Position numbers and translations under genes: made by a program. 61,836 nt of DNA from contig SCFE01000004.1 in assembly GCA_004352715.1 (NCBI GenBank), positions 4,492,896 to 4,554,731 of the forward strand, read 5' to 3'. Source of the DNA: Hofstenia miamia (Eukaryota > Xenacoelomorpha > Acoela). Of the stretch, positions 10,388 to 23,508 are shown piece by piece. The number at the start of each line of letters is the position of its first letter. Position 1 is the first letter of the stretch. The notes beneath the pieces are model-generated. The model was not told the DNA's origin. It ran no database searches and was given only the letters and a program-made list of their open reading frames with translations.

Positions 10388-11387
10388 NNNNNNNNNNNNN
10401 NNNNNNNNNNNNNNNNNNNNNNNNNNNNNNNNNNNNNNNNNNNNNNNNNNNNNNNNNNNNNNNNNNNNNNNNNNNNNNNNNNNNNNNNNNNNNNNNNNNN
10501 NNNNNNNNNNNNNNNNNNNNNNNNNNNNNNNNNNNNNNNNNNNNNNNNNNNNNNNNNNNNNNNNNNNNNNNNNNNNNNNNNNNNNNNNNNNNNNNNNNNN
10601 NNNNNNNNNNNNNNNNNNNNNNNNNNNNNNNNNNNNNNNNNNNNNNNNNNNNNNNNNNNNNNNNNNNNNNNNNNNNNNNNNNNNNNNNNNNNNNNNNNNN
10701 NNNNNNNNNNNNNNNNNNNNNNNNNNNNNNNNNNNNNNNNNNNNNNNNNNNNNNNNNNNNNNNNNNNNNNNNNNNNNNNNNNNNNNNNNNNNNNNNNNNN
10801 NNNNNNNNNNNNNNNNNNNNNNNNNNNNNNNNNNNNNNNNNNNNNNNNNNNNNNNNNNNNNNNNNNNNNNNNNNNNNNNNNNNNNNNNNNNNNNNNNNNN
10901 NNNNNNNNNNNNNNNNNNNNNNNNNNNNNNNNNNNNNNNNNNNNNNNNNNNNNNNNNNNNNNNNNNNNNNNNNNNNNNNNNNNNNNNNNNNNNNNNNNNN
11001 NNNNNNNNNNNNNNNNNNNNNNNNNNNNNNNNNNNNNNNNNNNNNNNNNNNNNNNNNNNNNNNNNNNNNNNNNNNNNNNNNNNNNNNNNNNNNNNNNNNN
11101 NNNNNNNNNNNNNNNNNNNNNNNNNNNNNNNNNNNNNNNNNNNNNNNNNNNNNNNNNNNNNNNNNNNNNNNNNNNNNNNNNNNNNNNNNNNNNNNNNNNN
11201 NNNNNNNNNNNNNNNNNNNNNNNNNNNNNNNNNNNNNNNNNNNNNNNNNNNNNNNNNNNNNNNNNNNNNNNNNNNNNNNNNNNNNNNNNNNNNNNNNNNN
11301 NNNNNNNNNNNNNNNNNNNNNNNNNNNNNNNNNNNNNNNNNNNNNNNNNNNNNNNNNNNNNNNNNNNNNNNNNNNNNNNNNNNNNNN
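10388..11387. other. assembly gap (exactly 1000 N)
   Basis: A length of exactly 1000 suggests a placeholder of unknown true size. Confidence 0.95.
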
Positions 11388-11611
11388 TCAATTGATCATC
11401 TGCAGAACGACAACACACTTAACATTAGACATTTAAATATAAGAAAATAAGAAGTGATCTTACACTGCGAAAAAAGGAAAATATAAACACTCCGAGTCCG
11501 AGGCATGCAATAATAAAATTAATAGTATAAATCTATTACGTCATATTTATGACGTCACAAAAAGTCCGAGGCGCTAAAGTCCGAGGCAGGTTTTAAAGAT
11601 ACCGAAATTCC

Positions 11612-12600
11612 AAGAAGCTCGAAAGTTAAGGCTTAATTGTGGTCTCAATGCGTATTAAAATAATTATCTAACAAATATTTCCTATTTTTATTAAAATTGG
11701 CAAATACATATTTTATAAATTACTATTAAAATAAGTAAACTATAATTTTAAATAATATAATTTGTTTCTGTTTTGATGATTTTGGCTGATAGTGACCATA
11801 ACCATCGGGCGAATAGATAAAAATCTGGTTCACGACATTTATTTTAGTTTTTTATATAATTTTGTGTTTACTTTAGTGGTCTGTACGGTGTCCCGTTACT
11901 GTAATTTCCAAAAATGTTTCTTAATTTATATTTAAAATTTAAAATTTAGCAATGAAGAGACATTTGATGCATTAGGGACATTCTTAAGTTAATTTAATAG
12001 ATATTGTAAGGTTATTATATGTAAGGAATTATAATAGGCTAAAGCATCTCAGTTGTGGTATCATTCCTTATTTGCTCAATGACAATAACAAGGGTAGTCA
12101 ATGCAATAAATTACTAGGTCATACAACACAAAAAATCACTGAGAGCACTATCCACTAACTTTGAGTGTCATTGGTGAATCCTGAGGTTTCCCCAAAGGTC
12201 AGAGCTGTTGCCAAGTATTGCCAAGTTGGAACTCTCTTCTCTTGCATGGTTCAGTGTTGGGTTTCAACCCTTGTAACATCACATACTCCCAATCTAAACA
12301 GAATGTTATAGTTAGCTAACCCAGAGTCACTGGGATAATAGTAGTAGAAGGTGATAGCGAGTGATTATGGAATCCTTCACCTCTTGGCTTAAAGGAAAAG
12401 GATTAATGGTATGGCAATTATACCTATTTTGCTCAATTCTACAATATGGAACTGAATAGGCAGCCCTTTTGCAACAAAGCAACTCAAATTATTCAATGTG
12501 AAAACAAAACAAAAGCATACTTAGATCTGAATTTAGCACAAATTAACATGCTACTTTTAATATGTTAGTTGGAATTAACTTTGCTTGTGGGGTTATTAAT
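11612..12600. other. intergenic / eroded LINE 5' region
   Basis: No supported gene. From about 12350 the plus strand may hold eroded coding sequence upstream of the LINE endonuclease, but no motif is clear. Confidence 0.4.
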
Positions 12601-14660
12601 GATCTCTTAGTTGAAGCATTGCTTGTGATTTGTATTTATAACCCCCTTCTACAAGCAAATATCATGTGAATACTACTATTTTGATAGAACCAATCAAGTT
12701 GGGATTTTCAGATCTTATTAACTTTTGTCAAATAAGGAAGGTGAAAAGGCCTAATCAGTATCTCTTAATGGTGATTTTAATATTCTTGAATTTGATTGGG
12801 AATCCTGCTACACTTCTGTTGTTGACAATATGAGCCTTATTGATTACCTGTGCTTCTACCACATGGTTCAGATTATTGATTTCCCTACTCATATTTCTGG
12901 CACTAATCAAAATAATGTCAAAGTAATTGAAGTGATCAATGATAATATCTTTGCTGATCACTCTCTTCTACATTTGCAAATGCAATTTAATGATAATATT
13001 GATCTACCATCTTTTATTAATTGCCCTAGACTTATTCTTTAAGTACATATTCTTTAAATAAAGCCAATGAATCAGAACTGAATTATATGTTGGACACCCT
13101 TGTTAATAACATAAATGTAACTGGACAATTAGATTTTATTGACACTTGGTACAACAGTATAAAATATATTATTGATATGGCCATGCCAAAGAAAAGGCTT
13201 GTTCATAGAATACTACCCAACTATTTTTCTTCACATTTGGTTAACCTATTCAATATGTCATCCAATGCTAAAAAATTCAGTACATATTCACATTTTATCA
13301 GTCTCCTAAATGATCTCTTTGAATCTATAGAGATAGACTGAACTATTTAGATCAATAGTTCTGCTGATATTGAATCTCCTATTGCCTGTTATAAGCTTAG
13401 AAATTTGATGACATCCAGCTCCTGAATCAAATGTATTATTTGGATTTTACCTACTCACCCAGCTATGAAATTGGTAATAAATTCAGTGAATATTTTTGTT
13501 CAAATTTTACTCCATTTTGCAAAATTGAAGATGAATACCAACCCAATGTCTTGAATGAAATAGATATTTCTTTGGAGACAGTTTATGACATTTTATTAAA
13601 TTGTTCATCTTTTGGTTGTGGCTCAGATAGGATTCTTAATTTATTTTTGAAAAAATATGCAAAGGCTCTTACACCACATGTTTATGTTCTCTTCAAGCAC
13701 TAAATCAATCTGGGAGAATTTCCAAATTGTTGGAAAACTTCTATAATAACTCCTATCTTCAAATCTGGTTATAAACATAACATTAAAAATTATTGTGGTA
13801 TAAGGATTTTACCCAAAATAACACTAGCCTTTGAAAGATTAATCTACAAAAGTCTATATCCTTTAGCTATGGGAACATTATCTCCATTACAATTTGGTTT
13901 TATTAAACAAAGATGAATAACTTTACAATTACTAGCATTCCTTGATCTAATACTTTCTAATCTTGAAGATAACAATCCCTCTGCAATCCTTTACACAGAT
14001 TTCCCTAAAGTTTTTAATAAAGTTTAGGTGAGATTGTTAAAAAAAGCTAGAAGATTTGGGAGTCATTGGCAAATTTTTGAATCTTCTTTCCTCTTACTTA
14101 AGTAATAGAAAGAATCAGGGAAAATCAATAACATACAATCTGAATTTAGATGTTACTAGTGGAGTTCCCCAGGGTTTGGTCTTGGGTCCTTTATTATTTG
14201 TTATATACATTAATGACTTACCATCATTTTGCAAAAAGTACTCCATTTTTTGTATGCTGACAATCTAAAAATTGTTGCAAATTCAATAGAAAATTTCCAC
14301 ACAGATATTAATAATTTTATTATTTGGCTGAATTCAAATGACTTGAAATTTAATTTAAATAAATTCCAGCTATTCTCTGTTCCTTTTGACCCCAACTTTG
14401 TGTTTCCATATAAGGTAAATCTATAACTTTTTTTTGGAATCAGCAGCTGATCTTGGCATCACAATAACCAGTAGTTTAAAATGGTCTGAACATATTACTA
14501 AGAAATAAAAAGTTGCAACATCACTCTTATGAACTTAAAAAGGAATATTCCATTCAAAATTCATTTGTCTGTCCTTAGTAAAATCTTTAATTCTAAATAA
14601 ACTCTTATTTTCTTCACAAGTCTGGAGTCTAATTAGAACAATTCTTTTGGCACATTGTTT
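12601..14660 (+). pseudogene. degenerate non-LTR retrotransposon (LINE) ORF2: endonuclease and reverse transcriptase
   Basis: Scattered plus-strand frames follow the order of a LINE ORF2. An AP-endonuclease C-terminal block comes first, with GDFN followed by FDW at 12770-12795 and a DHS block near 12957. The RT fingers follow (about 13560-13990, with an ILYTDFPKVFNKV segment around 13990). Next is the SGVPQG...GPLLF block at 14158-14190 with IYINDLP after it, and then the catalytic motif at 14253-14264, which reads YADN in place of YADD. Multiple frameshifts and stops break the frame, and loss of the second catalytic Asp confirms it is dead. The motif spelling fits the CR1/jockey group; the exact clade needs a tree. 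Confidence 0.85.
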
Positions 14661-15840
14661 CATGGATTACATCAGGTGTAGTGTAGCATTGTCCAAATAA
14701 ATCAAGCTGCTAGCATCAAATCAAGAGGAGAATAAGATCGAAGAAGAAAGATGATTTAAAATATTATAAAATTTTTAAATCAGTTGGATTACTTTGTATT
14801 ATGCAACCAAGCAACAATAAGTGTCAACTATAAGAGATTAGTATCTGTCAATAATAATACTTTTGGCAAAACCAAAAAGGGCAAAATCGCTTCCATTATT
14901 TTTAGCTGCCATATTGGCAAATGAAAGTTCAAATTTGAAATCAATAGGTACTTTTTTGAAGTTACTATAAATAGATATGAAACCTTGTAAGCAATTGAAA
15001 AGGAATTTTATTTGGAATTCTTATTTTGTTCTGTTGATATGGTTTGATTATTTAATAACAATGTTAAGCTAAATGACTTGTGTTTAGTAGTGGTCTGGAT
15101 CCATCATGAGATTGATTCTAGGGTCTTTGTGCCAGATCATGAAAGTGCACTTAGGTTAGGTATAGGGGTTTTTCTCTCACTTAGTTGACTACTGATCATT
15201 CAGTACATGTATTAAAATAAATAGATTCAAAATACAGTTGGATGACCAAAACCTAGGTAATATATTTAAACTGTTTCAGATCCAAATTAGTGACTATAAA
15301 ATGACTGATAAAGTGACTGAGCATGTACTAATTTATAAATGTAGGTTAGGAAGCTGCTCAATATTAAACTAACTATTAAAGCCAATATATATTGGTAATG
15401 GCTACATGTAATATTAATTAAGCAACTAGTAACAAGTCCAGTTGCATGTTCATGAAACACTTTTACAAAATAGAGTCTAAGTCGAATTGTGTCTTGTCTT
15501 GAGTATACACTGAGCTAGGATAGGGTACACATAAGTTATATCACTGAGCTGAGAGGTGGAACTCAACTAAGTGAATTGTCAATGGACTGGATGTGCAGAT
15601 CAGCTTCAGGCAGATCCCCACTATCAATCTTTGGAGAGATTGCTGTATGGCTTCGTCACCTAAATAGTGGAGAGTTAAATCTAGTTATGCTATGCTAACA
15701 GAAATAAACAAAAGCTAAACAGGATCTAATTAGTAAATCCCTACCCACAAAGATATGACCAATGTAATAAAGTAACAAAGGATCAACAGTAATAATGCCT
15801 GGTAGAGGATGTTACAATAGATCCAAAAACCAAAAATGAT
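14661..15840 (+). repeat. 1.1-kb interspersed repeat, copy A (LTR- or UTR-like)
   Basis: This segment is similar at roughly 75 percent, by eye, to two reverse-orientation copies at 28390-30415 and 30560-31490. Shared landmarks include TTGTATTATGCAACCAAG, the GGATCC-ATCAT...GATTCTAGG block near 15097-15123, and the block around AGGATAGGGTACACATAAGT at 15517. Its downstream end carries an ATG (15795) starting a short basic frame MPGRGCYNRSKNQK. The minus-strand copy has the parallel start MAKPGRARY upstream of a gag-like gene. It directly follows the LINE RT region. It may be an LTR, a 5' UTR, or the LINE 3' end joined to another element. Confidence 0.6.
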
Positions 15841-17100
15841 GAGTTATTTGCATTAGAGTGTATTTCTAATTGTGTTAATATTGATCAAAGCACTTATGCA
15901 AGGGGTCAAAAACAACAAGTTTTTAGCAATTTTGTATAAATTGTACTAATGTAAAGGCATACATTACACAATGACTCCATTGAAATAAACACACATTTTT
16001 AAAAACAAGATAGAAATATCCGCCAAACCATATGAAATATACCATTGATAAATCAATAAAAAATTGAAATGTCTGATATACACGACCAAGCAAGTTCACT
16101 TTCACAATGGAATAAATATTCGCCATGCTTAAGCATTACACACATGAAATAAAACATATTGTATATGAGCTGTTTTGTGCAGACTGAGTTGTTGTGCAGA
16201 GCTTTACTGAATCTAGCAAATTTTCACAGAGGTATCACCACTTATTTTTGTAGTTGACACAGGAAATCACGACACCCAAACTTGTTATGCAGAATATTCA
16301 GGAAGCTGATGTATCCATAATTGCAATGCATTAATTCATTCTTTTAAAGTTACCCATGCTTCCATGTTGAATTAACCATTCTAAACGTGTAAAATGTTTG
16401 AAAATAGGTAAATGAAGCTAGTTAACAGCGCATTATTAAGATGCAAAAATTCCAAGTGCATGGTAATTAGAAGACAAGTCACTAAGAATTTTGAGAAACA
16501 AACATCATTTAAGTAAGCAAAGGTATCCATAATAGTAATGCATTAATTCACCCATCCAAAATTACTTGTGTCCCCAAAACACTGTTTCCTTTCTACATGA
16601 CAAATTAAGAGATTTGATAAAAGTAATCATTTGTTCATTTGTAAGGTTTCCATCTGGAGAGCCAATGTTATGAAAATTGTAATTGTTGAATGCATTGAAT
16701 ATGAGGGAGACAGTCCAAATTTTCTATTGATTGACGTACTGTAATAATTCATATTTTGCCATCCAACAAATTAATAGTTTTTTAATATAGTAAATGTTGT
16801 GCTAAGCATTTACAATCAACTAAAAAACACACTAGATTTCAAACAAGGCGTCATGATTGATAAACCAACCACCTGCATGTTACATGTTTATCAACCTTTG
16901 ATTACTGGGGTCTTCTGATTTGGAATTTAATGTGTAAATACAATGACACATTGCTATTTATAATTGATGATGATTTCCCATTGTTAAATTTGTAAACTCT
17001 GTAATGCATTTGCCATTCTAAATGTATAAATGTTTGTAAATATTGTAATATTCACATGCAAAAATATAAATGCATGTTATTTTAAAGATAGAATTTCAAT
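15841..17100. other. no gene; weak local duplications
   Basis: Short phrases recur, such as TATCCATAAT(A/T)G(C/T)AATGCATTAATTCA at about 16312 and 16526, and CCATTCTAAA near 16377 and 17014. These point to old local duplications. No coding signal. Confidence 0.4.
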
Positions 17101-17450
17101 TATATATATNNNNNNNNNNNNNNNNNNNNNNNNNNNNNNNNNNNNNNNNNNNNNNNNNNNNNNNNNNNNNNNNNNNNNNNNNNNNNNNNNNNNNNNNNNN
17201 NNNNNNNNNNNNNNNNNNNNNNNNNNNNNNNNNNNNNNNNNNNNNNNNNNNNNNNNNNNNNNNNNNNNNNNNNNNNNNNNNNNNNNNNNNNNNNNNNNNN
17301 NNNNNNNNNNNNNNNNNNNNNNNNNNNNNNNNNNNNNNNNNNNNNNNNNNNNNNNNNNNNNNNNNNNNNNNNNNNNNNNNNNNNNNNNNNNNNNNNNNNN
17401 NNNNNNNNNNNNNNNNNNNNNNNNNNNNNNNNNNNNATATATATATATAC
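17101..17450. repeat. (TA)n microsatellite interrupted by a 327-N gap
   Basis: TA repeats border both sides of the gap at 17110-17436. The gap most likely reflects failure to assemble the repeat. All open frames across it are artefacts. Confidence 0.9.
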
Positions 17451-20400
17451 AATATACTGCATAAATTAAATATACAATGCAAATAAAATTTACCGGCCGG
17501 CGGGTTTCAACTCTGATTCAACTTACATTTTAAATTTTAATTCTATTAATAAAACTTTCTTTATGATAAATGCATCTATTAATATTATCAGCTACTTATA
17601 CAAAAAAGTGTTTTGTTAAAATGTACAGTAAAATTGGAATCACGTATTTTTTCGAAATTTATTCGGGATTCAATCTTGGGGGTTTTTTTATTGTAAATTT
17701 CGGGATTTCAAAGTTTGAAGAACAGCTAAAAATGTTTTACCAATTTATTGAATTATTTTGAAATTTCATATTCAGTTTAGAAATCAATACATTTAGTGTG
17801 TTGAAGAAGTTCAAACATTCCCAGACAGACAATATGAAGGTGATCAATAAAAAACATATTAAATGAAGCATGTAAATATTTAATGCATTAATAATTATAA
17901 TTAACCGCTATGGAATAGTTATAGATAATTTATAATATGATGTAGGCTCAAATAGTCAGTAGGACTAATATGCGTATAATAATTTTACCTCAAAGTCTGT
18001 CAACCAGATATAATGGATTGAGAACGAAAGACTGAAAAAACACTAAACTAAAACATTAGTAATTAAATTTTTATTTTGATGCTAATCATTATTTAGCAGA
18101 TGTGAAACTTTCATATTTGTGATTTTCTAAGTAAGTAAGGTAAAGAGTAAGGGAGCCAGAATTACGAATTTCAATCTGGACCAATTTTTATATGCATTGT
18201 TATAACAATTAGCGTAAGATTTGTGCATGGTAATTTTTAAAAGAATAATTACCGGATCAACAGAATACTAGTAGAGACCACCGGTTATCAGCCGACTCGC
18301 TCAAATACAGTGGCCTGATGGACCCAGTACCCACTGATCCTTTGGTCATTTTGATACAGATCCTAACAAGCACTTGTTTAAGTGAAATTTGGTCTATTAA
18401 TTTATTTTTGAAAAACTGGCCTACATCACGGGTTTGAACCATTTTGTAGAATTTACGCACAGCAAAACTTAAATCAGCATTATATCAAAACTACACGTGC
18501 TACGCATTTCCTAGACGCTACTTATTATTACTAGTTTATTCCTTTTCCTATATCTCAATTTCTTGTTAAAAATTTTTGCTCACTGTCAAAAAATTCTTTT
18601 TCGCTTGACCAAATTTTATGTAGTGACCCGTGGCCTATTCCTTTATTTTGTACCTCGTTGTGGAATATGGCTCCGACTTTAAACGAAAGTTCTACATTTA
18701 AAACGTATTAATTTTGTGCGGGTAAATTTGTAGTTCTATATACAGTATTGTTAACATCAGTTCAATTGGTATATATAAGCCTCAACCGTGTGCAGAAATT
18801 ATAGCTGACTATGTAAATATCTTTGGGAATTAGTAAATTTATTCTCCAAAAAGGTTGAAAATAATTCTCATTTAAATGTTCTCGATAAAGGACAATATTT
18901 AGGAACATCAAAGGACGATTGGTGCCAAAATGTCAGACGTCTTTTCACCAATTATTTGTCAGACTTCAACATGAGGTCGTCGACCCCAATCTAAGCAGCT
19001 TTGTGTGATCGAATTTTTTACAGTGAATAGAACAATTGTAAAAGGGCGGGAACTTGGTTGAATAGAGCGCCTCTTTCTCTGAAAAATTGTCTCAACCAAG
19101 TATTTAAGTGGTTATAAATATAAATCTTATTCAGGAAAACTATTAATAATACATTTATATTCTTTTCACTTACACAAATGACAACAAAATTATGATGAAA
19201 AATTGATTTTGAATGCGTGTATAATTTGTAATTTGTTTTTTAGAAATTACCAATTACTCTGAGAATTTCTTAATTTTGAGAAGATTTGCAATGTCGTGAA
19301 AGACTGAAGTTGAATTGGCGTCTGTATTACAGGTATACTTCTTAGAATTGATTTAAGTGGTTAAGTACGCGTTATATTGTATTAGCTTTATTATACTTAA
19401 CTGCAAATTTTAAGCCTGCGATTTTGTACGTCAACATTAAAATTATCAGTATTGCAAATACGACGTTCTTTAAAAAAAATTATTTATTCCCATATTTTTC
19501 TAAATTCATTTGAAAATATATTTAATACAATTTTTATGTCAAGAATTGTTAGTGGGGTACATAATGGTAACCCACTTGATAGTTAACATCTATATTTTGT
19601 ACAATTTTTATTTATTTTAAAAGATTTCAAATTGCTTCAATAGATTTGAAAATAGTTTGGAATAGTAAAGAAAACACTGAAAAGATATTTTTTATTAATT
19701 GTACCGCATTGACATTGAATGTTTTCTCAGTTTTGAAAGAAAAATTTTGAAATTTATAAATTTGTTATGTTATTTCAACAATATTAAAAATTTGCCTTTT
19801 AATGTTTGTTTGAATATATTTCTAATATTTACAACATTTTTGTCATTGAGGAATAAAATTATTACTCCATACTCCATATTGAAAAACAATATTTGTATAA
19901 AAATGGATTTCATACTCATGTAGTTGAAGTAATGTTGTTATTTATTGATTGAAGAGAAATCATGGTCATTCCTTACCAATATTTTTCATGTCCAAAATAG
20001 CATGATAATAAGTGCAAGGGCATCGCCATTTTTTCCCACAATATGCCTGCAAATCTCATTGTCTGTTAAATGTACTAATATAATGCAAAATATATTATAT
20101 AATCTTTGATTCTTTGTTATATACACAAATCATTTTGGGGTACAAACAGTGGTGTAGCTAAGGAGGTATGGGATTCTGCGTTCTGTATACCCTTCCCCAT
20201 CAAATCTGGACAAAATTTCCGATTTTCATATAATGTTTAGACCGTTTTTACATTTTTTGAACAATTGAGGGCACTTAGAATAATTTTAGCTGTTTTATAA
20301 AATTTCATCGAAAATTTGGTGTTATTCTTAATCAATAAAGATTTTTGATTTTTTATATATCCTAGAATACCTCATGTGCTAATTTAATGTTGAAATTCTA

Positions 20401-21488
20401 CTTTGTATCATTTTTAAGACAAGAAGGATTTTTTTTTAATTTGAGATGCCTCAAAATTTAAGCGTATGATTCTTAAGATCCCAATACCATTTTTTGTTCA
20501 GCAATGTTGAATTTTGGTAGAATTTGTAGTGAACACATTACGCGTTGAATTTGTAGCCAAAGTTCAACCAAATTTAATTAGTATTCAACATATAAAGAAG
20601 GAAAATATCTATTTACGACTAATATTTTACGTTAAAGTAAATGAAAACCAATAAATTATATTCCTTTATGCCAATTTGTTGAAAAAGCAAAAATGCAAAT
20701 TTATAAATAATTTTAATAGCACATATTGAAAGGAAATTAAGAATAATTTATGCAAAATTTCAGCACTAACTTAAATTAGTTTGAAAATTTGTAAAACTCA
20801 TTTTAACTTTATAGTCTTTTAGCTTCAAAAAATTGAAATGCTAAATTTAAATTGGCCGAAATTATGACCAAATTGCTAAAGAATTTATAGTACATTCCTA
20901 AAGCAATTGAATGAACTTTATAATTTGAAAACTACATTTCATGTAATGTAATGGATTATCAATTCTAGCAGTTTTGATTTAGTAGTTATATTTGCAAATT
21001 CAACGCTTCTGCAACCAGTTCGTTTTAAATTCAACTTTCCTGCAACTGCCATGGAATGCCTTCATGTCACACAATCAGCGTTACGGACACCAAAAATGTT
21101 TACTGGGATGTCAATAATCGTAAAAAATATGCCTGCTAGTGTGATAAATGGCAGTGATTTCCATATATTGAATCTGATGAAAAGGGGAAAGTTATGCACC
21201 GGCTGAATTTTGACTCATCAAACCTTCCTATTTCAAATAATTTCTAAATATATAAATCAGTACGTAATGATTCATGTTATGACTTTCTTCATTAAATTCT
21301 TTTGTAAACGAAATACTAATTTGTATATAATAAATTATTCAAATTTTTAAAGTATGACATTATTTTCTAACTGAACATTTAATAATCAAATTATAATTTT
21401 TTGACAGGTAATACAAATGAAAAATTGTATATAATAAAATAATTATGACATTCACAGCAATTTGAGTGTATCAAGTTTTACCAATAAT
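17451..21488. other. 4 kb without a recognisable gene
   Basis: AT-rich sequence with short open frames showing no family motif. At 20147 the sequence CAGTGGTGTAGC resembles a hAT-type transposon end, but I found no matching opposite end nearby. Confidence 0.45.
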
Positions 21489-21621
21489 TATAGTTGGCTG
21501 CAAAAAAATGAGACTGAACACCTATTTTTTCACGATTTGTGGAAACGTATTGAGACGTTTTAGAGGAAAACTATAAAAATAAAAGACAACGAGAATTTTG
21601 TGAACTTTAAAATGGTCAAAC

Positions 21622-22322
21622 NNNNNNNNNNNNNNNNNNNNNNNNNNNNNNNNNNNNNNNNNNNNNNNNNNNNNNNNNNNNNNNNNNNNNNNNNNNNNNN
21701 NNNNNNNNNNNNNNNNNNNNNNNNNNNNNNNNNNNNNNNNNNNNNNNNNNNNNNNNNNNNNNNNNNNNNNNNNNNNNNNNNNNNNNNNNNNNNNNNNNNN
21801 NNNNNNNNNNNNNNNNNNNNNNNNNNNNNNNNNNNNNNNNNNNNNNNNNNNNNNNNNNNNNNNNNNNNNNNNNNNNNNNNNNNNNNNNNNNNNNNNNNNN
21901 NNNNNNNNNNNNNNNNNNNNNNNNNNNNNNNNNNNNNNNNNNNNNNNNNNNNNNNNNNNNNNNNNNNNNNNNNNNNNNNNNNNNNNNNNNNNNNNNNNNN
22001 NNNNNNNNNNNNNNNNNNNNNNNNNNNNNNNNNNNNNNNNNNNNNNNNNNNNNNNNNNNNNNNNNNNNNNNNNNNNNNNNNNNNNNNNNNNNNNNNNNNN
22101 NNNNNNNNNNNNNNNNNNNNNNNNNNNNNNNNNNNNNNNNNNNNNNNNNNNNNNNNNNNNNNNNNNNNNNNNNNNNNNNNNNNNNNNNNNNNNNNNNNNN
22201 NNNNNNNNNNNNNNNNNNNNNNNNNNNNNNNNNNNNNNNNNNNNNNNNNNNNNNNNNNNNNNNNNNNNNNNNNNNNNNNNNNNNNNNNNNNNNNNNNNNN
22301 NNNNNNNNNNNNNNNNNNNNNN
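21622..22322. other. assembly gap (701 N) inside Tc1 copy 1
   Basis: By alignment to the copy at 53208 the gap hides the N-terminal and central transposase. Confidence 0.95.
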
Positions 22323-22714
22323 GGAAAAGCCACAATCGACAGTCAAAGATATTGCCAAATTATAGCTGAATTTATGCCTTATGCTGATGCTTTATATGAT
22401 GATGGATGGATACTCCAACAGGACGGAGCAACCCCGCACACGTCAGCAAAGACAAAAAATTGGTTTTCTGAAAATAATATCCAGTTTTTGCAATGGCCAC
22501 CAAGTTCTGCTGATCTTTCTCCAATCGAAAACGTGTGGCAGACATTGAAAAATGACGTTGAGAAGAAAATTCGAAAAATATATCCGATTTAAAAGAAAAA
22601 ATGCAAGAAAGTCAACACATTTTGACATCTGAAATGAAGTCCAATTTAATGAAATCAGTTTCAGTTCGTTTGAATGAAGTTATTTCTACAGGAGGAAAAC
22701 AAATTAGACTTTGA
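22323..22714 (+). pseudogene. Tc1 transposase C-terminal part, frameshifted
   Basis: After the gap the frame encodes the second catalytic Asp in LQQDGATPHTS and, 34 residues later, the Glu of SPIENVW, giving the DD34E signature. A one-base loss near 22566 relative to the copy at 53208 shifts the frame and stops it at 22592. The proper C-terminus continues in another frame to TGA at 22712-22714. The transposase cut-and-paste activity is therefore lost in this copy unless the gap hides more damage as well. Confidence 0.85.
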
Positions 22715-22835
22715 TGCTTTTTACTTATAGTCCTTTAATGTATCTTTAAAATCTTACCTTTCTTGAGTTGTTACGTTCAGTAGTTCAAAAGTAATATGCC
22801 TTTTTTCTAGTCTCATTTTTTTGCAGCCAGCTATA

Positions 22836-23508
22836 CGTTAATATCAGTCCTGCTTTCAAAGAAATTTATTCAATAAATGTTTTTTTTGTAATTCATAATT
22901 GGTACGGGGTCAAATATATGTACAAAAAACGCTTATCTCAATAGTTATGTTGATTATTATATATCCATGTGATTCACTTAATTTAAAATTTTTTGCATTT
23001 TGCAAATCCTTACTTCACTAGTGCGGGGCTTTAAATGGGTTGGGTTGAGTTGGGTCAATGTTTCACTATAAGGTTGGTAATGATACTGTCATTGAAAAAC
23101 TTGCATGCACGTCTTCTAGAAAGTTATATAGTGTTTGTGTTAATTTTTTAGATTTATTATAACGCCCGTTTTAAAGAATTACATTTTATTACAAATGGGG
23201 AACATAGGTATGCACAAACTATCATAATATTCAGTGATAGGATTATTACGTTTTTACAATTAAACCTGTGTTTAACATGTTTCTGTACAATTCAAGTTTT
23301 TTACAGAATTTTCAATATACTGGCATATTCCTCATAAAAACAATGCGGCTATTTCTGAGAATTAACAGTGTTTGCTATGGAGGTGTTCCCACAAGCAACC
23401 ACCTTCATGAGAAAAGGCCAGCAAACAAAGGTGATGATCAATTATTATAAAAAATGTTATGTAACTGTTGTTTTCATATTTCAAGTAGTTAGCGTACGAC
23501 TTCACTGA
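22836..23508. other. intergenic, no gene seen
   Basis: No gene supported. Short open frames only. Confidence 0.45.

Larger units (their letters stand above)
8993..11611. mobile_element. non-autonomous TIR transposon 2 with imperfect 8-bp target duplication
   Basis: The element spans about 9001-11603. A 21-bp perfect inverted repeat (core TTTAAAACCTGCCTCGGAC) lies at 9007-9027 and 11579-11599. Candidate target duplications are AAAATTCC (8993-9000) and GAAATTCC (11604-11611), matching 7 of 8. Just inside each TIR are TGACGTCA palindromes (9032-9039 and near 11550). The left interior is a tandem array of the TIR-derived unit CTGCCTCGGACTTTTAAAG. A truncated tRNA-like segment lies at 10354. Two N gaps hide the rest, so a hidden transposase cannot be excluded. 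Confidence 0.72.
21489..22835 (+). mobile_element. Tc1-type transposon, copy 1 (gapped)
   Basis: The element spans 21491-22833 and is flanked by TA at 21489-21490 and 22834-22835. Ends are inverted repeats of about 25 bp starting TAGTTGGCTGC, followed by A7 and TGAGACT; the right end has one mismatch. Sequence on both sides of the gap matches the complete copy at 53208-54499, which implies about 650 bp is missing where 701 N are drawn. Confidence 0.93.

Noticed and set aside
14700-15020. LINE C-terminal coding continuation into the 1.1-kb repeat
   Set aside because: Fragments look faintly coding, but stops occur in all frames in copies A and B1 and the DNA similarity extends well past any stop, so I describe it as a repeat only.
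17101-17450. Small proteins of alternating Ile-Tyr
   Set aside because: Pure translation of (TA)n and N.
18257-18460. 67-codon minus-strand frame in a GC-richer patch
   Set aside because: No motif and no repeat partner; insufficient evidence.
20147-20175. hAT MITE starting CAGTGGTGTAGC
   Set aside because: Only one end is visible; no inverted partner or duplication within several kb.
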